A stretch of 64,000 nt of DNA from Nitrospira sp. MA-1 (lineage in GTDB: Bacteria > Nitrospirota > Nitrospiria > Nitrospirales > UBA8639), in assembly GCA_032139905.1 (NCBI GenBank), contig JAQJDB010000007.1, positions 1,178,001-1,242,000 of the forward strand, read 5' to 3'. The notes under the pieces were generated by a model. That model worked only from the letters and a program-made list of their open reading frames with translations, was not told where the DNA came from and made no database searches. Shown piece by piece: positions 1 through 10,329 of this stretch; the stretch's first letter is position 1; every line of letters begins with the position of its first letter. A program made the position numbers and the translations under genes.

Positions 1-3000
1 TTGTTTCAGACTCTGTGGGATGGCCTGATGATCGGGGTGTGTCTAGTTGATCGGAATGGTCTATTGACACATATGAATTTGGCCGGCTCACGTCTGTTAG
101 GGTGGGGAGCCGCCTGTCCCACGAATGTTTCGTGTCATGATCTTTTGGAATGTCTGGTCCCCTGTGAGAAAAATCATACAGAAATCTGCCCTCTTTCAGG
201 ATTACTACTGGAAAAAACCATGCTATGGGTTCCACGGACTCGTTTGCGAAGTCGGCAGGGGACATGGTGTTGGGTGGAATTGAAAGGGCTTGTGGTAGAT
301 GACGTGGAGGCTTCGGGATACCTGTTGATGTTTCGAGATCTCAGTTCAGAAATGAAATTGACCGAAGAGACACGCCGATTAGCGTCCATTCCAAAGGAAA
401 ATCCCTTCCCCGTGATTGAAGTCGATGCGGCGGGGCAACTTCTGTATGCCAATCCCGCTATGGTTCGCCTGATGGAAGAAGCCCATATCGGTCAGGACGG
501 TTTTTCCACGGCTTTGCCGGATCGGTTTTTGGATTTGGCTAGACGTTGTTTGTCACAAAAACATCTAGAGATGCATTACGAAGTGAGTGTTGGGGAGAGG
601 CAATATTCCTGGACATTTGCTCCCCATGCGGATTTGGGATTACTTCGCGGATATGGCATGGATATCACCGAGCCAAAGCGAGCCGCAGCAGAAATGTCGG
701 CCTTTGCGGATACCTTGGAAGCAAAAAATCATGAACTGGATCATGCGTTAATTAAGGCTGAATCTGCTACTCGAGCCAAGGCCGCATTCCTGGCTGTGAT
801 GAGTCATGAAATTCGCACGCCCTTAAACGGAGTGATTGGTATGGCGGAGGTCTTGCTTGCGTCATCTCTCGATAAAGAGCAACAGGAATGTGTCAACATT
901 ATCCGTATGTCTGGTGAGGGGTTGCTTACCATCATTAATGATATTTTAGATTTTTCCAAACTTGAATCCGGTCAATTGGTATTGGAAAGCATTGGATTCG
1001 ATTTGACGTCTCTATTTGAAGAGGTCGTCGATCTGTTTTCAGAGCGGGCCCATCGAAAGGGTCTGGATTTGGCAGCCTATGTCGATCCGGATGTGCCCTT
1101 CGAACTGTTTGGCGATCCTCACCGTTTGCGACAAATTCTATGTAATTATCTTTCAAATGCCCTGAAATTTACGATGGAGGGATCAGTTTTGCTGCGCGGT
1201 TCTCTGATTCATCCAGCGAATCCTGCGTGTAATGGTTCCCTGCATGGGCTGAATGATCGTTCCGGTGAGTCAGGCGAAGAGACTCAGTTGTGGGTTCGAT
1301 TGTCGACCCAAGACACCGGCCTTGGTGTGTCCGAGGAGGTTCAGGAAAAAATTTTTCACGTGTTTACCCAGGCGGATAGCTCCATGAGCCGAAAATTCGG
1401 GGGGTCCGGTTTAGGGTTAGCGATTTGCAAACAATTAGCTGAGTTGATGCACGGGACTGTCGGGGTGAGTAGTCAACCCGATCAGGGATCGACATTTTGG
1501 TGTGATATTCCCTGTCGGGCATCACGGACTATACATGCGCCACGCCCTGACGTCAGATCCGTTGCTGGCAAAGAGGTCTGGGTGATCGGTCCTCAACAAT
1601 CGTCTGGGTGGGTGATGGGACAACTTCTTCAGGAAGTGCGTGTCAAGGTTGTGCAGATAGAGAGCCTTCAACAGGCGAACATCCTGTTCGAAAGTGTCCA
1701 CGAATCAGAACGTCACGTCGCAGGGGTTATTCTCAGTAATCGTCTGGAGAAAGCGGCTGTTCGGGAATGGGTTGGACGAATGCGTTTTTTTTCGCTGTTT
1801 CACGATGTCAAAGTTTTGGGTCTTAAGCCGTTTTGGTATGGCAAGGATGATGAAGAAAAAAGCTTGGGGTTTGATGGGATGATCACGCTTCCCTTACACC
1901 GGAAGCAATTTTTTCAATGCATATTTGGCGAAATGGACGATCCTGGACCGTCAGATATACCAAGACCCCCTGAGCGGCTTTCCGTTGAGAAAGTGCAGGG
2001 GACGCTTGAGGTGTTAGAATCACCACTTTTCCATAAACAGGCAGGACCTTCGGTGTTGGTTGTGGAGGATAATCCCGTCAATCAACGGGTCGCAGCGGGG
2101 ATGTTAGGGAAACTCGGATGTCAAGTGACGATCGTGGACACGGGGTCCCAAGCTTTGACATTGTTGCAATCCACAGATGTGGATTGCATTCTGATGGACT
2201 GGGAACTTCCCGACATGGATGGACTGGCCATCACTCAGCATATTCGGGAATTGGAACATGCTGGAGCATTTCTCCATACATCGGCCTATTGGCATCGCCA
2301 TTATGGGCCGGCGTTTCCTCCGGTTCACCATATTCCCATTGTCGGGATGACAGCCCATGTGCTTTCTGAGCATGGACAACAATGCCTGGAGAATGGCATG
2401 GATGATTGTCTTTTTAAGCCGGTTCATTTACGAGACTTTGAACGAATACTCAGGAAATGGGTAGGGTTTGTTCCTGGAGGTGTCATAGATCCGTCCTCAT
2501 CGAAGACAGATAACAAGACTGATCGGAAAGGAACTTTTTCGGTTGCCACTAGAGACTTAGATCGGGAACACCATGCAGGAAATCCCTCCGAGTTCCCTGA
2601 GGACAGAACGCTCTATGACGTCTCAGCCGCTTTGCACGCCCTGGAGGGAGATGAGGGGTTGCTGTATTCCTTGTTTCACATATTTAAGGTCACAACACCG
2701 GATTTGATCAAAGGGTTGCATCAAGCTATTCACATGCAAAATCGCTCAGAGCTTCAAAGACTGGCTCATCAAATGAAAGGGGCGCTGGGTGCGGTACATG
2801 CCATGTCAGAATGGAAAGAAGCTGAACAACTTGAATGCAGGGCTGTCTCGGCAACATTTTCGCTTCTTCATTCAGCGGTCATCCAATTAGAGCAGAGGGT
2901 TAAACAGCTAATTTGTGTATTTGAACGTTTGATTTTTGTTCAAGGAGAAAAGGAGGGACGGTCTTCCCAAACTATCTCTTTCGCTGAGGGCGGAACACGG

Positions 3001-3018
3001 AATGACCATGTTTCGTAA
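1..3018 (+). CDS. Hybrid sensor histidine kinase/response regulator with Hpt domain (5' end probably outside window)
   Basis: Multidomain signalling protein, at least 1005 residues. In order: a PAS-like region (about 5-115), a second PAS (about 130-230), a HisKA dimerisation domain with phospho-acceptor H269 in an SHEIRTP motif, an HATPase domain (N-box N382, G-box D438), a degenerate receiver-like region (about 540-650), a true receiver with D733 (LMDWELPDMDG) and a C-terminal Hpt with H923 (AHQMKG). This is the BarA/ArcB-type phosphorelay layout: His to Asp to His. There are no membrane segments in what is visible. The frame is open at base 1 with TTG as first codon, and the first PAS lacks its usual lead-in, so the true start probably lies upstream. 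The partner regulator is not identifiable; the HTH gene and chemotaxis genes follow downstream. Confidence 0.9.
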   Translation: MFQTLWDGLMIGVCLVDRNGLLTHMNLAGSRLLGWGAACPTNVSCHDLLECLVPCEKNHTEICPLSGLLLEKTMLWVPRTRLRSRQGTWCWVELKGLVVDDVEASGYLLMFRDLSSEMKLTEETRRLASIPKENPFPVIEVDAAGQLLYANPAMVRLMEEAHIGQDGFSTALPDRFLDLARRCLSQKHLEMHYEVSVGERQYSWTFAPHADLGLLRGYGMDITEPKRAAAEMSAFADTLEAKNHELDHALIKAESATRAKAAFLAVMSHEIRTPLNGVIGMAEVLLASSLDKEQQECVNIIRMSGEGLLTIINDILDFSKLESGQLVLESIGFDLTSLFEEVVDLFSERAHRKGLDLAAYVDPDVPFELFGDPHRLRQILCNYLSNALKFTMEGSVLLRGSLIHPANPACNGSLHGLNDRSGESGEETQLWVRLSTQDTGLGVSEEVQEKIFHVFTQADSSMSRKFGGSGLGLAICKQLAELMHGTVGVSSQPDQGSTFWCDIPCRASRTIHAPRPDVRSVAGKEVWVIGPQQSSGWVMGQLLQEVRVKVVQIESLQQANILFESVHESERHVAGVILSNRLEKAAVREWVGRMRFFSLFHDVKVLGLKPFWYGKDDEEKSLGFDGMITLPLHRKQFFQCIFGEMDDPGPSDIPRPPERLSVEKVQGTLEVLESPLFHKQAGPSVLVVEDNPVNQRVAAGMLGKLGCQVTIVDTGSQALTLLQSTDVDCILMDWELPDMDGLAITQHIRELEHAGAFLHTSAYWHRHYGPAFPPVHHIPIVGMTAHVLSEHGQQCLENGMDDCLFKPVHLRDFERILRKWVGFVPGGVIDPSSSKTDNKTDRKGTFSVATRDLDREHHAGNPSEFPEDRTLYDVSAALHALEGDEGLLYSLFHIFKVTTPDLIKGLHQAIHMQNRSELQRLAHQMKGALGAVHAMSEWKEAEQLECRAVSATFSLLHSAVIQLEQRVKQLICVFERLIFVQGEKEGRSSQTISFAEGGTRNDHVS

Positions 3019-3138
3019 GCCGGGATCGGTAGGTGAAGAGAGCACAATTTCCTACTATCTAAGAAGAAGTCTCAAGTTTTCACATGATTAGTCCGATATC
3101 ACACACATTACTGACCAAACTCTAATGAGGGTGCCACA

Positions 3139-3366
3139 ATGAAAGATTTGCTGACCTTAAGTGAAGTATCGACGTTCTTGAAAGTCCCAAAATCGACAAT
3201 CTACAAGCTAGCGAGAGAACGTCGACTCCCAGGGCATAAAGTTGGGAAACACTGGCGTTTTGTTCGGGAGGAAATTGAAGCCTGGGTACAAAATGCTGGA
3301 GGAGAGTCCGTGATGGTTGGTGCTGGGCCCCAACCGGCGGCTCGGGACAGGTTTAGTTTGAATTAA
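3139..3366 (+). CDS. Small helix-turn-helix DNA-binding protein, excisionase/MerR-like (HTH_17 type)
   Basis: A 75-residue protein. Residues 4-52 form the winged-HTH fold of the excisionase/BldC family: the LTLSEVSTFLKVPKSTIYKL stretch, then a basic RRLPGHKVGKHWRF wing and a closing EEIEAWV helix. The last 20 residues look disordered. Such proteins serve as excisionases or as small transcription factors. No integrase or phage gene is near, so a regulatory role for the neighbouring signalling and chemotaxis genes is more likely (inference). A weak ribosome site (GAGGGTG) precedes the ATG. It lies 120 bases after the hybrid kinase on the same strand. Confidence 0.8.
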   Translation: MKDLLTLSEVSTFLKVPKSTIYKLARERRLPGHKVGKHWRFVREEIEAWVQNAGGESVMVGAGPQPAARDRFSLN

Positions 3367-3426
3367 CTTCCGCAGGTGGCCCGTGACTTTCTTCCTGGAG
3401 GATAGGCCAGACGCCACATGAATTCC

Positions 3427-3466
3427 TTGCTCATATTCTGAGGGCAAGATGCCCCGGAATGAGCAA
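3427..3466 (+). other. Hairpin after the HTH gene, possible terminator or attenuator
   Basis: Arms TTGCTCAT (3427-3434) and ATGAGCAA (3459-3466) enclose an inner stem GGGC-AAGAT-GCCC (3442-3454). No T-tract follows, so it is not a classical intrinsic terminator. It could be a processing site or an RNA element 60 bases past the HTH stop codon. Confidence 0.4.
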
Positions 3467-3607
3467 GTGAGTGTATCCCTGATCTTTGAACGTGGTCAGA
3501 GGCGTTATCGTTCATGGCTTTTCCGTCGCACGAGATAAAACTTCCTCTTCCCTCCTAACCTTGTCTGTCCAAAGCAATTCAATCCTGAGTTCTCGAATAT
3601 TGTTTAA

Positions 3608-3626
3608 GGTCTTAGGTTTTAAGACC
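3608..3626. promoter_or_regulatory. Perfect inverted repeat, candidate operator
   Basis: GGTCTTA at 3608-3614 and TAAGACC at 3620-3626, separated by five bases. The centre spacing of 12 bases is compatible with a dimeric regulator. No experimental support; the neighbouring HTH protein is one conceivable binder. Confidence 0.25.
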
Positions 3627-3907
3627 AGGGGAAATGGACTTCAATCAAGGTTCCGGTCCCGAAAACTTAAAAATACATTATCGATAGTCTACGACATGGG
3701 CAATCTACCAAGATGGTCTGATGAAAGAAGGAAAGCCGAGATGTGAAATTTTATAAGGACGGCTAAAGAAACAAGAGAAGAAAACCGAATTTCGAATAGG
3801 CCAGGTTAGTACAGGATAATAAGAATATCAACGAATTCAAGATGATTCTTTAATGGGAATACCCACATTGCCTGGGGTTTTATGGACCAAGGCGTAAGGA
3901 GCGCATC

Positions 3908-4309
3908 ATGATTGATACCGGGATGAAAGTGTTGGTGGTGGACGATATGTCTACCATGCGTCGGATTGTCAAAAATGTGTTACGTCAAATCGGCTTTTCG
4001 GACATCATGGAAGCCGAAAACGGGCAGGATGCTTTGACGAAATTGAAGGGCGGTGGTTTTGGTTTGGTGGTGTCGGATTGGAATATGCCGGTGATGCAAG
4101 GTATTGAGCTTTTGCGGGCGGTTCGAAGCGATGCAGAATTAAAAACGCTCCCGTTTTTAATGGTGACTGCTGAGGCGCAAAAGGAAAATTTAATCGAAGC
4201 AGTCCAAGCCGGGGTCAGTAACTACGTCGTTAAGCCATTTACCGCGGAAGTCTTGCAAGGAAAATTAGAAAAAATATTTGCAAATGTTCAGCCGGCCAAA
4301 ACGTCATAG
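3908..4309 (+). CDS. cheY: Chemotaxis response regulator CheY
   Basis: A single receiver domain of 133 residues. Phosphorylated CheY binds the flagellar switch and changes rotation. The acidic pair DD, the phospho-acceptor D57 (VSDWNMP), the conserved T (MVTAEA) and K (VVKPFTAEV) are all present. Length matches CheY (about 129). A strong TAAGGAG ribosome site lies six bases before the ATG. cheZ follows after 45 bases and cheA after that, the usual company of CheY. Confidence 0.97.
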   Translation: MIDTGMKVLVVDDMSTMRRIVKNVLRQIGFSDIMEAENGQDALTKLKGGGFGLVVSDWNMPVMQGIELLRAVRSDAELKTLPFLMVTAEAQKENLIEAVQAGVSNYVVKPFTAEVLQGKLEKIFANVQPAKTS

Positions 4310-4354
4310 CGGGGCAGAACATCTTCCGAATATGACGATATAAAGGAGATTCTT

Positions 4355-4996
4355 ATGCTCGTGGATCGGATGATTGAGACCGAGGTGCCAGGCGATGGAG
4401 AGATGCCCGAGGAGGTTTTGAATGAAAAACGTTCCATTAATGCAGAAATGGAGGAATTGGCCAAGTACGTGGAAGTAATTACCAAAACCATTCGGGAAAT
4501 GGAATCTCCTGTGACCTCCACCTCAGATCAACTGCCTCAAGCCACATCACATTTGTATGATCTTGCAAAAATGACGGAGGACGGAACGCATAAGGTTCTC
4601 AGCCTAACAGAGGAATTGGAACGGAACCGGGAGGGGATCCAACATCATTTGGAACAATTGCGTGCCAATGTGGCCGGGAGGGCCGTCAAGGATCTTGATG
4701 CAATTTTGGTCATGGTGAAGGCTGATGAAGGTAGATTGTTAAATATCCATGTAGCGTTGTCTTTCCAGGATCTCGTAGCCCAACGCGTGGCAAAGCTCGT
4801 GGCGATTTTAAATGAAATTCAACATAAATTATTAAAGTTGGTGGTAATTTTTGGAATTCAACAACAAAAAGGTGAGACCGGAGCATCGGGTGAGGGACGG
4901 GGGTATGAAATGCTGCGTCAGTTGGAATCCTCAAAAACTACGGCCCTTCAACAAGACCTGGTGGATAACATCATGTCTGAATACGGAATGTCCTAA
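4355..4996 (+). CDS. cheZ: CheY-P phosphatase CheZ
   Basis: A 213-residue all-helical protein, almost the same length as E. coli CheZ (214). It has the catalytic signature of the family: ALSFQDLVAQR with glutamine Q138 in the position of the phosphatase Gln (Q147 in E. coli). The last residues (QQDLVDNIMSEYGMS) match the amphipathic CheY-binding tail. It should dephosphorylate CheY-P and so end the signal. AAAGGAG lies six bases before the ATG. The position between cheY and cheA supports the call. CheZ outside Proteobacteria is less common but known. Confidence 0.92.
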   Translation: MLVDRMIETEVPGDGEMPEEVLNEKRSINAEMEELAKYVEVITKTIREMESPVTSTSDQLPQATSHLYDLAKMTEDGTHKVLSLTEELERNREGIQHHLEQLRANVAGRAVKDLDAILVMVKADEGRLLNIHVALSFQDLVAQRVAKLVAILNEIQHKLLKLVVIFGIQQQKGETGASGEGRGYEMLRQLESSKTTALQQDLVDNIMSEYGMS

Positions 4997-5084
4997 TTCC
5001 CTATACACGAACCTTCAAACCCGATGTCTCAGGGTGGGGGATGGGATGGAAGAGAAAAGTCTAGGAGCTGAGAACAGGTGATGG

Positions 5085-6989
5085 ATGAATGACGAAATGA
5101 AAGAAATACTCAACGACTTTTTAGCGGAAAGCTCGGAAATGCTGGAAGCCCTTGACCAACATTTCGTAAAACTTGAAACGGAGCCTTCCAACAGCGAACT
5201 GCTTAACGAAATTTTCCGGTGTATGCACAGTATGAAAGGATCGGCCGGATTTTTGGGGTTTACCCATTTGGTTGAAGTGGCGCATCAAGCCGAGAGTTTG
5301 TTGAACAAACTGAGACAGGGGGAAATGTCGGTTTCTCCGTTCATTATCGACATTATTTTGGAAGCAGTGGATGCGGTGAAAATGCTCCAGTCTGATATTC
5401 GGGAGACCGGAGAAGATTCTCATGTCGAGACCTTTGGCATTGTGAATAAATTGGCGTTAACCATGGATAGCGCCGAGGATCTGATGCTGTCCGTCTCACC
5501 TCCCCATAAGGCCGAGAAGGACACAGTCACCTCAGCCCCTTCTCCACCTCCGGCAGAAACGATGCTTTCTCCTGTGGTAGTGCCTCCTGAAACCTCTTCC
5601 TGGTCTTCTTTGCGTGAAGCCCCGCAGCATGATGTACCCGCCGGGATTGAGGATGTGGCGGAATCAGCAGGAGCTTCTGACTGCCCAGTCGGGTTATCTG
5701 ATGTATTAAATAAAATGAAAGAAGCCACGACTCGAACCGTTCAAGCCGCGAATGCTCCGGCCGGCAAGGCATCAGGTGGTAGAGAAGAGGACCAGACCGT
5801 TCGAGTCGAAACCAAACGCTTGGATCATGTTATGAATCTGGTGGGGGAGCTGGTTTTGAATCGTAATCGTCTTATTAAATTGGGGAATGGGCTGGAGGAG
5901 AAAGACGAGACCAGTCCTGCCCTCCGGGAATTAAACGTGACGTTGGCGCAACTGAATCTGGTGACCTCCGATTTGCAATTGGCGGTTATGAAAACACGGA
6001 TGGTTCCTATTCGCAAGGTGTTTTCCCGATTCCCAAGATTGGTTCGGGATTTGGCCGGTAAGTTAGGTAAGCAAGTGCGTTTGGAATTACTGGGGGAAGA
6101 TACTGAAGTCGACAAGTCCGTGGCGGACGAATTAAGTGATCCGTTGGTCCATTTGGTGAGGAATTCGATGGATCATGGCTTGGAAACTGCTGCGGACCGT
6201 AAGCAACACGGTAAAGGTTCCGAAGGCTATGTGCGACTGTCAGCCCAGCAGGAAGGGAACAGTATTGTTATTCGGGTGGAAGATAATGGTCGGGGGTTAC
6301 AAGTTGAGAAAATCGCTGAAAAAGCTCTCGAAAAAGGCTTGGTGGCTCAAGCGGAATTGGAAGTCATGAGCCCTCGGGAAATCATGAATCTAATATTTCT
6401 TCCAGGGTTTAGTACGGCGGACCAGGTGAGTGATGTGTCCGGTCGTGGGGTGGGTATGGATGTGGTTCGTACCAATATCAGTCGCATGAATGGGAGTTTG
6501 GAGTTAGATTCTGATCCCGGTCAGGGGAGTCGCGTGACGATCAAGCTTCCACTGACCGTGGCCATTATTCAAGCACTAATGGTCGAGGTGGAATGTGCCA
6601 CATTTGCCATCCCGCTGGCTTCCGTAGTTGAGGCCGTCAAAGTCACCAAGGATGAAATTAAAAGTATCAATGGACAGGCGGTATTGAATCTCCGAGAACG
6701 CATTCTTCCTCTCCTGGACCTTGGGGAAACCTTTCATATTCCCCGGGACCGGACTGGTGTTGAATGCTATGTCGTAGTTGTGAAGATTGGTGAACAACAG
6801 TTTGGAGTTGTGGTGAATCGTTTGCGGGCACAAGAGGAAGTCGTGATTAAGTCTTTGGGGGAATTTTTGGCCAACGTGAAGTGCGTGGCGGGGGCGACCA
6901 TTACCGGAGATGGCAAAGTGGTCCTGATTTTGGATATGGCCGATTTAGTACGGGAAGTGCAGACTTCAACGTATACGGGTATGCGCTAA
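5085..6989 (+). CDS. cheA: Chemotaxis histidine kinase CheA
   Basis: A 634-residue kinase that phosphorylates CheY. The P1 Hpt domain (about 1-110) carries H48 in CMHSMKGSAGF. A Pro/Ser-rich linker (about 130-235) stands where P2, the CheY-docking domain, would be; I see no clear P2. P3 dimerisation follows from about 245 (MNLVGELVLNRNRL). The P4 ATP domain has an N-box (LVRNSMDHGLE, near 355) and G-boxes (EDNGRGL, GRGVGMDVV). The P5 CheW-like domain runs from about 495 to the end. ATG 5085 is used because ATG 5081 runs into a stop after three codons. Confidence 0.97.
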   Translation: MNDEMKEILNDFLAESSEMLEALDQHFVKLETEPSNSELLNEIFRCMHSMKGSAGFLGFTHLVEVAHQAESLLNKLRQGEMSVSPFIIDIILEAVDAVKMLQSDIRETGEDSHVETFGIVNKLALTMDSAEDLMLSVSPPHKAEKDTVTSAPSPPPAETMLSPVVVPPETSSWSSLREAPQHDVPAGIEDVAESAGASDCPVGLSDVLNKMKEATTRTVQAANAPAGKASGGREEDQTVRVETKRLDHVMNLVGELVLNRNRLIKLGNGLEEKDETSPALRELNVTLAQLNLVTSDLQLAVMKTRMVPIRKVFSRFPRLVRDLAGKLGKQVRLELLGEDTEVDKSVADELSDPLVHLVRNSMDHGLETAADRKQHGKGSEGYVRLSAQQEGNSIVIRVEDNGRGLQVEKIAEKALEKGLVAQAELEVMSPREIMNLIFLPGFSTADQVSDVSGRGVGMDVVRTNISRMNGSLELDSDPGQGSRVTIKLPLTVAIIQALMVEVECATFAIPLASVVEAVKVTKDEIKSINGQAVLNLRERILPLLDLGETFHIPRDRTGVECYVVVVKIGEQQFGVVVNRLRAQEEVVIKSLGEFLANVKCVAGATITGDGKVVLILDMADLVREVQTSTYTGMR

Positions 6990-7043
6990 TGTTTAAAACA
7001 GTGAAGCGTGAGGCCTAGGGTAAGTGAGTAGGGCTGACTAGAC

Positions 7044-7069
7044 TGCCTGGGTCTTTATCCCGACAGGCA
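7044..7069 (+). other. Hairpin between cheA and cheV
   Basis: TGCCTGGG (7044-7051) and CCC-GA-CAGGCA (7059-7069) form a stem with a two-base bulge around a seven-base loop. No T-run follows, so it may tune the cheA/cheV ratio by processing or partial termination rather than act as a full terminator. Confidence 0.35.
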
Positions 7070-7143
7070 TGAGAACAGCGGTGGAACTATAGAGAAGGCT
7101 GATCTGTGCTCCGTTTGGTAAGTGGAAGGATGAGGAAAGCGTA

Positions 7144-8100
7144 ATGGCAAAATGGATGGCAGAAATTGATCAACGGACCGGGTTGGCCGGGGCCAATAAG
7201 ATGGAACTTTTAATGTTCCATTTTGGGACTAATGAGACTTACGGGATTAATGTTTTTAAGATTCGCGAAGTCATGAAGCTCCCACCCGTGGTGAAAATTC
7301 CGGACTCCGATCCCCGAATCCTGGGTTTAGTGAATCTCCGTGGAGAAAATATCGCATTAGTGGATTTAAAACAGGCGATTGGACTCGGGCCCTTGGACCC
7401 GGTTGGCGCGAAGTTGATCATTGCGGAATATAACGATAACAAACAGGGATTTTTGGTAGGCGGCGTTGATCGGATCATTCGTATGTCGTGGGAACGGATT
7501 CAAATTCCCCCCCCGATGGTCCAGTCCAGCCGGCAAGGGGCGGTCACGGCTATTACGAAATTAGAGGATGGCCGAATGGTGTTAATTCTAGATGTGGAAA
7601 AGGTGTTGTCCGAATTGCACCCCAGAAGTGAAGAGGAAGTCCTCGTTGGGATTGAACTGAACGATGAATTAGCCGGAAAACGTGTGTTGGTTGCCGACGA
7701 TTCGCTTGTGGCCAGAAAACAAATTACCAAAACGCTGGAACGGTTGGGCATGAAATACGAAGAAACACAGACGGGAAAAGAGGCGCTCACCCGGTTACGA
7801 CAGTATGCGGAGTTGGGTGACAAAACGGATCGAACCATTTTCGACTTTGTCGTTGGGGTTATTACCGACATTGAAATGCCAGAAATGGACGGATTTTCCC
7901 TGACAAAGGCTATCCGTGAAGATTCCCGATTGCAGGGCCTTCCGATCTTGATGCATTCCTCCTTGTCCGGACAGTGTAATGTGGATAAAGGAAAGGCTTT
8001 GGGTGTGACAGATTATGTGACCAAATTTCATCCAACCGACCTTCGTGACAAATTAGTTCAACATCTCGGAAATTCTTCTGGAGTCGTGGTGTCCTCGTAA
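7144..8100 (+). CDS. cheV: Chemotaxis coupling protein CheV (CheW-receiver fusion)
   Basis: 318 residues. The N-terminal CheW-like domain (about 20-165) has the typical [19 protein letters not shown] and [12 protein letters not shown] stretches. The C-terminal receiver (about 177-315) has DD, phospho-acceptor D242 ([11 protein letters not shown]) and a lysine in the VTKFHP motif. CheV couples receptors to CheA and adapts when phosphorylated. It sits directly between cheA and the first receptor. The coding sequence has a run of eight C at 7507-7514, in the conserved IPPP motif. Confidence 0.95.
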   Translation: MAKWMAEIDQRTGLAGANKMELLMFHFGTNETYGINVFKIREVMKLPPVVKIPDSDPRILGLVNLRGENIALVDLKQAIGLGPLDPVGAKLIIAEYNDNKQGFLVGGVDRIIRMSWERIQIPPPMVQSSRQGAVTAITKLEDGRMVLILDVEKVLSELHPRSEEEVLVGIELNDELAGKRVLVADDSLVARKQITKTLERLGMKYEETQTGKEALTRLRQYAELGDKTDRTIFDFVVGVITDIEMPEMDGFSLTKAIREDSRLQGLPILMHSSLSGQCNVDKGKALGVTDYVTKFHPTDLRDKLVQHLGNSSGVVVSS

Positions 8101-8183
8101 AGGAAAGAATAATTATTGTAATTGTTGAGAAGAATGTACTACCCCATCTCGAGATCCATGAAAAGATTAACAAGAGGATACCA

Positions 8184-10289
8184 ATGAGGAAGCCCACGTG
8201 GAATGTAGGCATTACGACAAAATTAGTTTGGATTCTTGTGTTTTTTTCGCTGATTCCTTTGAGTGTTCAAGTGTATTCGTTGTTCCAAACTGGAGAGGTC
8301 TTGAAAAAAGAGGTTGGGGTTCAATACGAAGACGTGGCAAAAGTGATTGTTGAAAAAATTTCCCTCTATCTCGCTGAGCGTTCTGCGGATGCCCAGATCT
8401 TAAGTCGGAGTCCAATTCTGGGTGGTGCAGCATTATGGGAACAGGCTGTCCGTCCCTCACAGGAATTCGTCCAGGTATTGAATGCGTATGTTCAGGCAAC
8501 CGGCATGTATTCTTTGGTTCAAGTGGTGGATTTGGATGGCAATCTGATCGCCGTAAATGATCAAGATGCAGAAGGCCTGCCTCTTCGGACGGAAAAGTTG
8601 TACGGAAAAAGTTATAGATTGACTCCGTGGTTTCGAGCCCTCCAACAGGGGGAAGAAAGTATACGCTTAACAGAGTCTTCTTTGACAAGAAATGTGCCCC
8701 AAGAGGTCTTTGTGGAAAACGTCATGGTCGATCAGGATGTGCAGGCACTCTTCCCCCAAGAGAGCAGTTTGACAATCGGGCTCTCGGTTCCTCTCTATGC
8801 TAAGGGGCGAGTGGTTGGGTATGGGAGCCATCGCATGAAGTTTTCAAAAATTGAAGCTTTTTTCCAAGAGGCATACCTGGATTTAAAAAAGGCCGGGTTT
8901 CCCCATGCGGAACTAACCCTACAGGATGGCAAAGGTATGACGCTGATGGAATATGCTCCGGCTGTCCATGGAACAGAGGAAATGATTCACGATTTAGAAA
9001 ATGTGGTGTTTAAGGAAAACCTGCCTCAGTTGGGCCTTGAGGCCGCACAATTGGCGATTCAGGGCCAGTCCGGAAACGCCAGAAATTTTCATCCCGGGAA
9101 AAACGCGAATCAAGTCATCGGATATAGCCCGATGTCAGGGGCGGGGGGATCGTTGGGGATGCACTGGTCCGTGTTAGTGCAAGTTCCGGAGAATGAAGCA
9201 TTCAGTCATGTCAGGAGCCTGACCAATAAAACCTTGTTGGAGATGCTGTTGGGGCTTCTCGTGGTGGTCCCCATTGGAATCTTTATGGGAAGAAAAGTCG
9301 TGAGCCGACTGAAACCCGTGTGGGAAGTGGCGGCGAAAGCCTCGAAGGGGGATTTCACTCACCGGGTTCCCGTGAAGACTCAAGACGAACTCGGGCAAAT
9401 GGGTTTAGCCTTGAATAACCTGTTGGATGAATTAAACCGGATGCTTTTGCAAACACGGAACGTCGCTCACTCCCTGTCTCAAGCGTCGGTCCAATTGTCC
9501 TCGGTAGGCCATCAGGTCGTTCGCGCCAGCCAATCACAAGTTCACCAAGCCACTCAGGTTGCTGAAGCGGTTGAGGAAATGTCTGCTACCGCGGATGATA
9601 TGGCTCGACACACGCAGGCCTTGGCCTCGACGGCCTCAGGGGTCAATGATTCGGCCGTCCGGGGTGGGGATATTGTGGTCTCTTCTATTCATGGGATGGA
9701 ATCGGTATCCAACCGGATTCAGGAATCCGCCAGCCGTATTCAGAATTTAGGACAACGTTCCAAGGATATTGGGGACATTATTGGAGTAATCCAGGATATT
9801 GCGGAACAGACCAATCTTTTGGCGCTCAATGCAGCCATTGAAGCTGCAAGGGCAGGGGAGCAGGGTCGAGGGTTTGCTGTGGTTGCCGATGAGGTGCGAA
9901 AACTGGCTGAGCGAACGGGGAAAGCGACAAAAGAAATTGCGACGGTTATCGAATCTGTACAGGCTGGCACTCACGAAGCGGTTCTTTCGATGGAGGCGGG
10001 AACTGAAGAGGCGCATTCCGGCATGGTGCTGGCCAGGGAAGCGGGGAGTCGATTAACGGAGATCGTCCAGGGGGTTCAACGGGTGGTGGATATGATTCAA
10101 CATTTTGCCGAATCCACGAAACAACAGTCTGCGGTCTCCGGAAAAATCTCTTCGAGTATTCAACAGGTCGCGCAACTCAGTCAGGATAATGAAAGCCACA
10201 TTCAGGGGGTGGCGACGGCAACGAAGCAATTTGCGGCATTGGCAGAGGATCTCCAAACATCGCTTAGTCGGTTTACGCTAAAAAGATAA
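8184..10289 (+). CDS. Methyl-accepting chemotaxis protein with large periplasmic sensor (Cache-like)
   Basis: 701 residues. TM1 is at about 12-32. A periplasmic region of about 310 residues contains a Cache/PAS-like fold ([18 protein letters not shown]). TM2 is at about 350-370 ([19 protein letters not shown]), then a HAMP domain (about 372-430) and a cytoplasmic signalling coiled coil to the end. The hairpin tip carries the hallmark [20 protein letters not shown] near residue 540. The ligand cannot be read from sequence. It lies 83 bases after cheV on the same strand and probably feeds the local CheA. Confidence 0.95.
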   Translation: MRKPTWNVGITTKLVWILVFFSLIPLSVQVYSLFQTGEVLKKEVGVQYEDVAKVIVEKISLYLAERSADAQILSRSPILGGAALWEQAVRPSQEFVQVLNAYVQATGMYSLVQVVDLDGNLIAVNDQDAEGLPLRTEKLYGKSYRLTPWFRALQQGEESIRLTESSLTRNVPQEVFVENVMVDQDVQALFPQESSLTIGLSVPLYAKGRVVGYGSHRMKFSKIEAFFQEAYLDLKKAGFPHAELTLQDGKGMTLMEYAPAVHGTEEMIHDLENVVFKENLPQLGLEAAQLAIQGQSGNARNFHPGKNANQVIGYSPMSGAGGSLGMHWSVLVQVPENEAFSHVRSLTNKTLLEMLLGLLVVVPIGIFMGRKVVSRLKPVWEVAAKASKGDFTHRVPVKTQDELGQMGLALNNLLDELNRMLLQTRNVAHSLSQASVQLSSVGHQVVRASQSQVHQATQVAEAVEEMSATADDMARHTQALASTASGVNDSAVRGGDIVVSSIHGMESVSNRIQESASRIQNLGQRSKDIGDIIGVIQDIAEQTNLLALNAAIEAARAGEQGRGFAVVADEVRKLAERTGKATKEIATVIESVQAGTHEAVLSMEAGTEEAHSGMVLAREAGSRLTEIVQGVQRVVDMIQHFAESTKQQSAVSGKISSSIQQVAQLSQDNESHIQGVATATKQFAALAEDLQTSLSRFTLKR

Positions 10290-10329
10290 TACCATCCTTT
10301 GTTCAATGTGTCCCTGGTGATGGACGTGT

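Larger units (their letters stand above)
3367..3907 (+). other. 541-base intergenic region upstream of cheY with two inverted repeats
   Basis: No convincing gene. Short open frames here have unnatural composition. A long hairpin lies at 3427-3466 (TTGCTCAT / ATGAGCAA arms, with an inner GGGC-AAGAT-GCCC stem). A second perfect 7-bp repeat lies at 3608-3626 (GGTCTTA-N5-TAAGACC). The last 120 bases are A/T rich; a possible -10 GATAAT near 3815 has only a poor -35. The region probably carries the cheY promoter, but I cannot place it with confidence. Confidence 0.5.

Noticed and set aside
3650-3680. Possible sigma-28 promoter for cheY (GAAAACTT-N11-ATCGATAG)
   Set aside because: Only 10 of 16 consensus positions match and it lies 220 bases before cheY; too weak to list.
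3486-3746. 86-codon open frame before cheY
   Set aside because: Starts at TTG without a ribosome site, has unnatural residue composition and crosses an inverted repeat.
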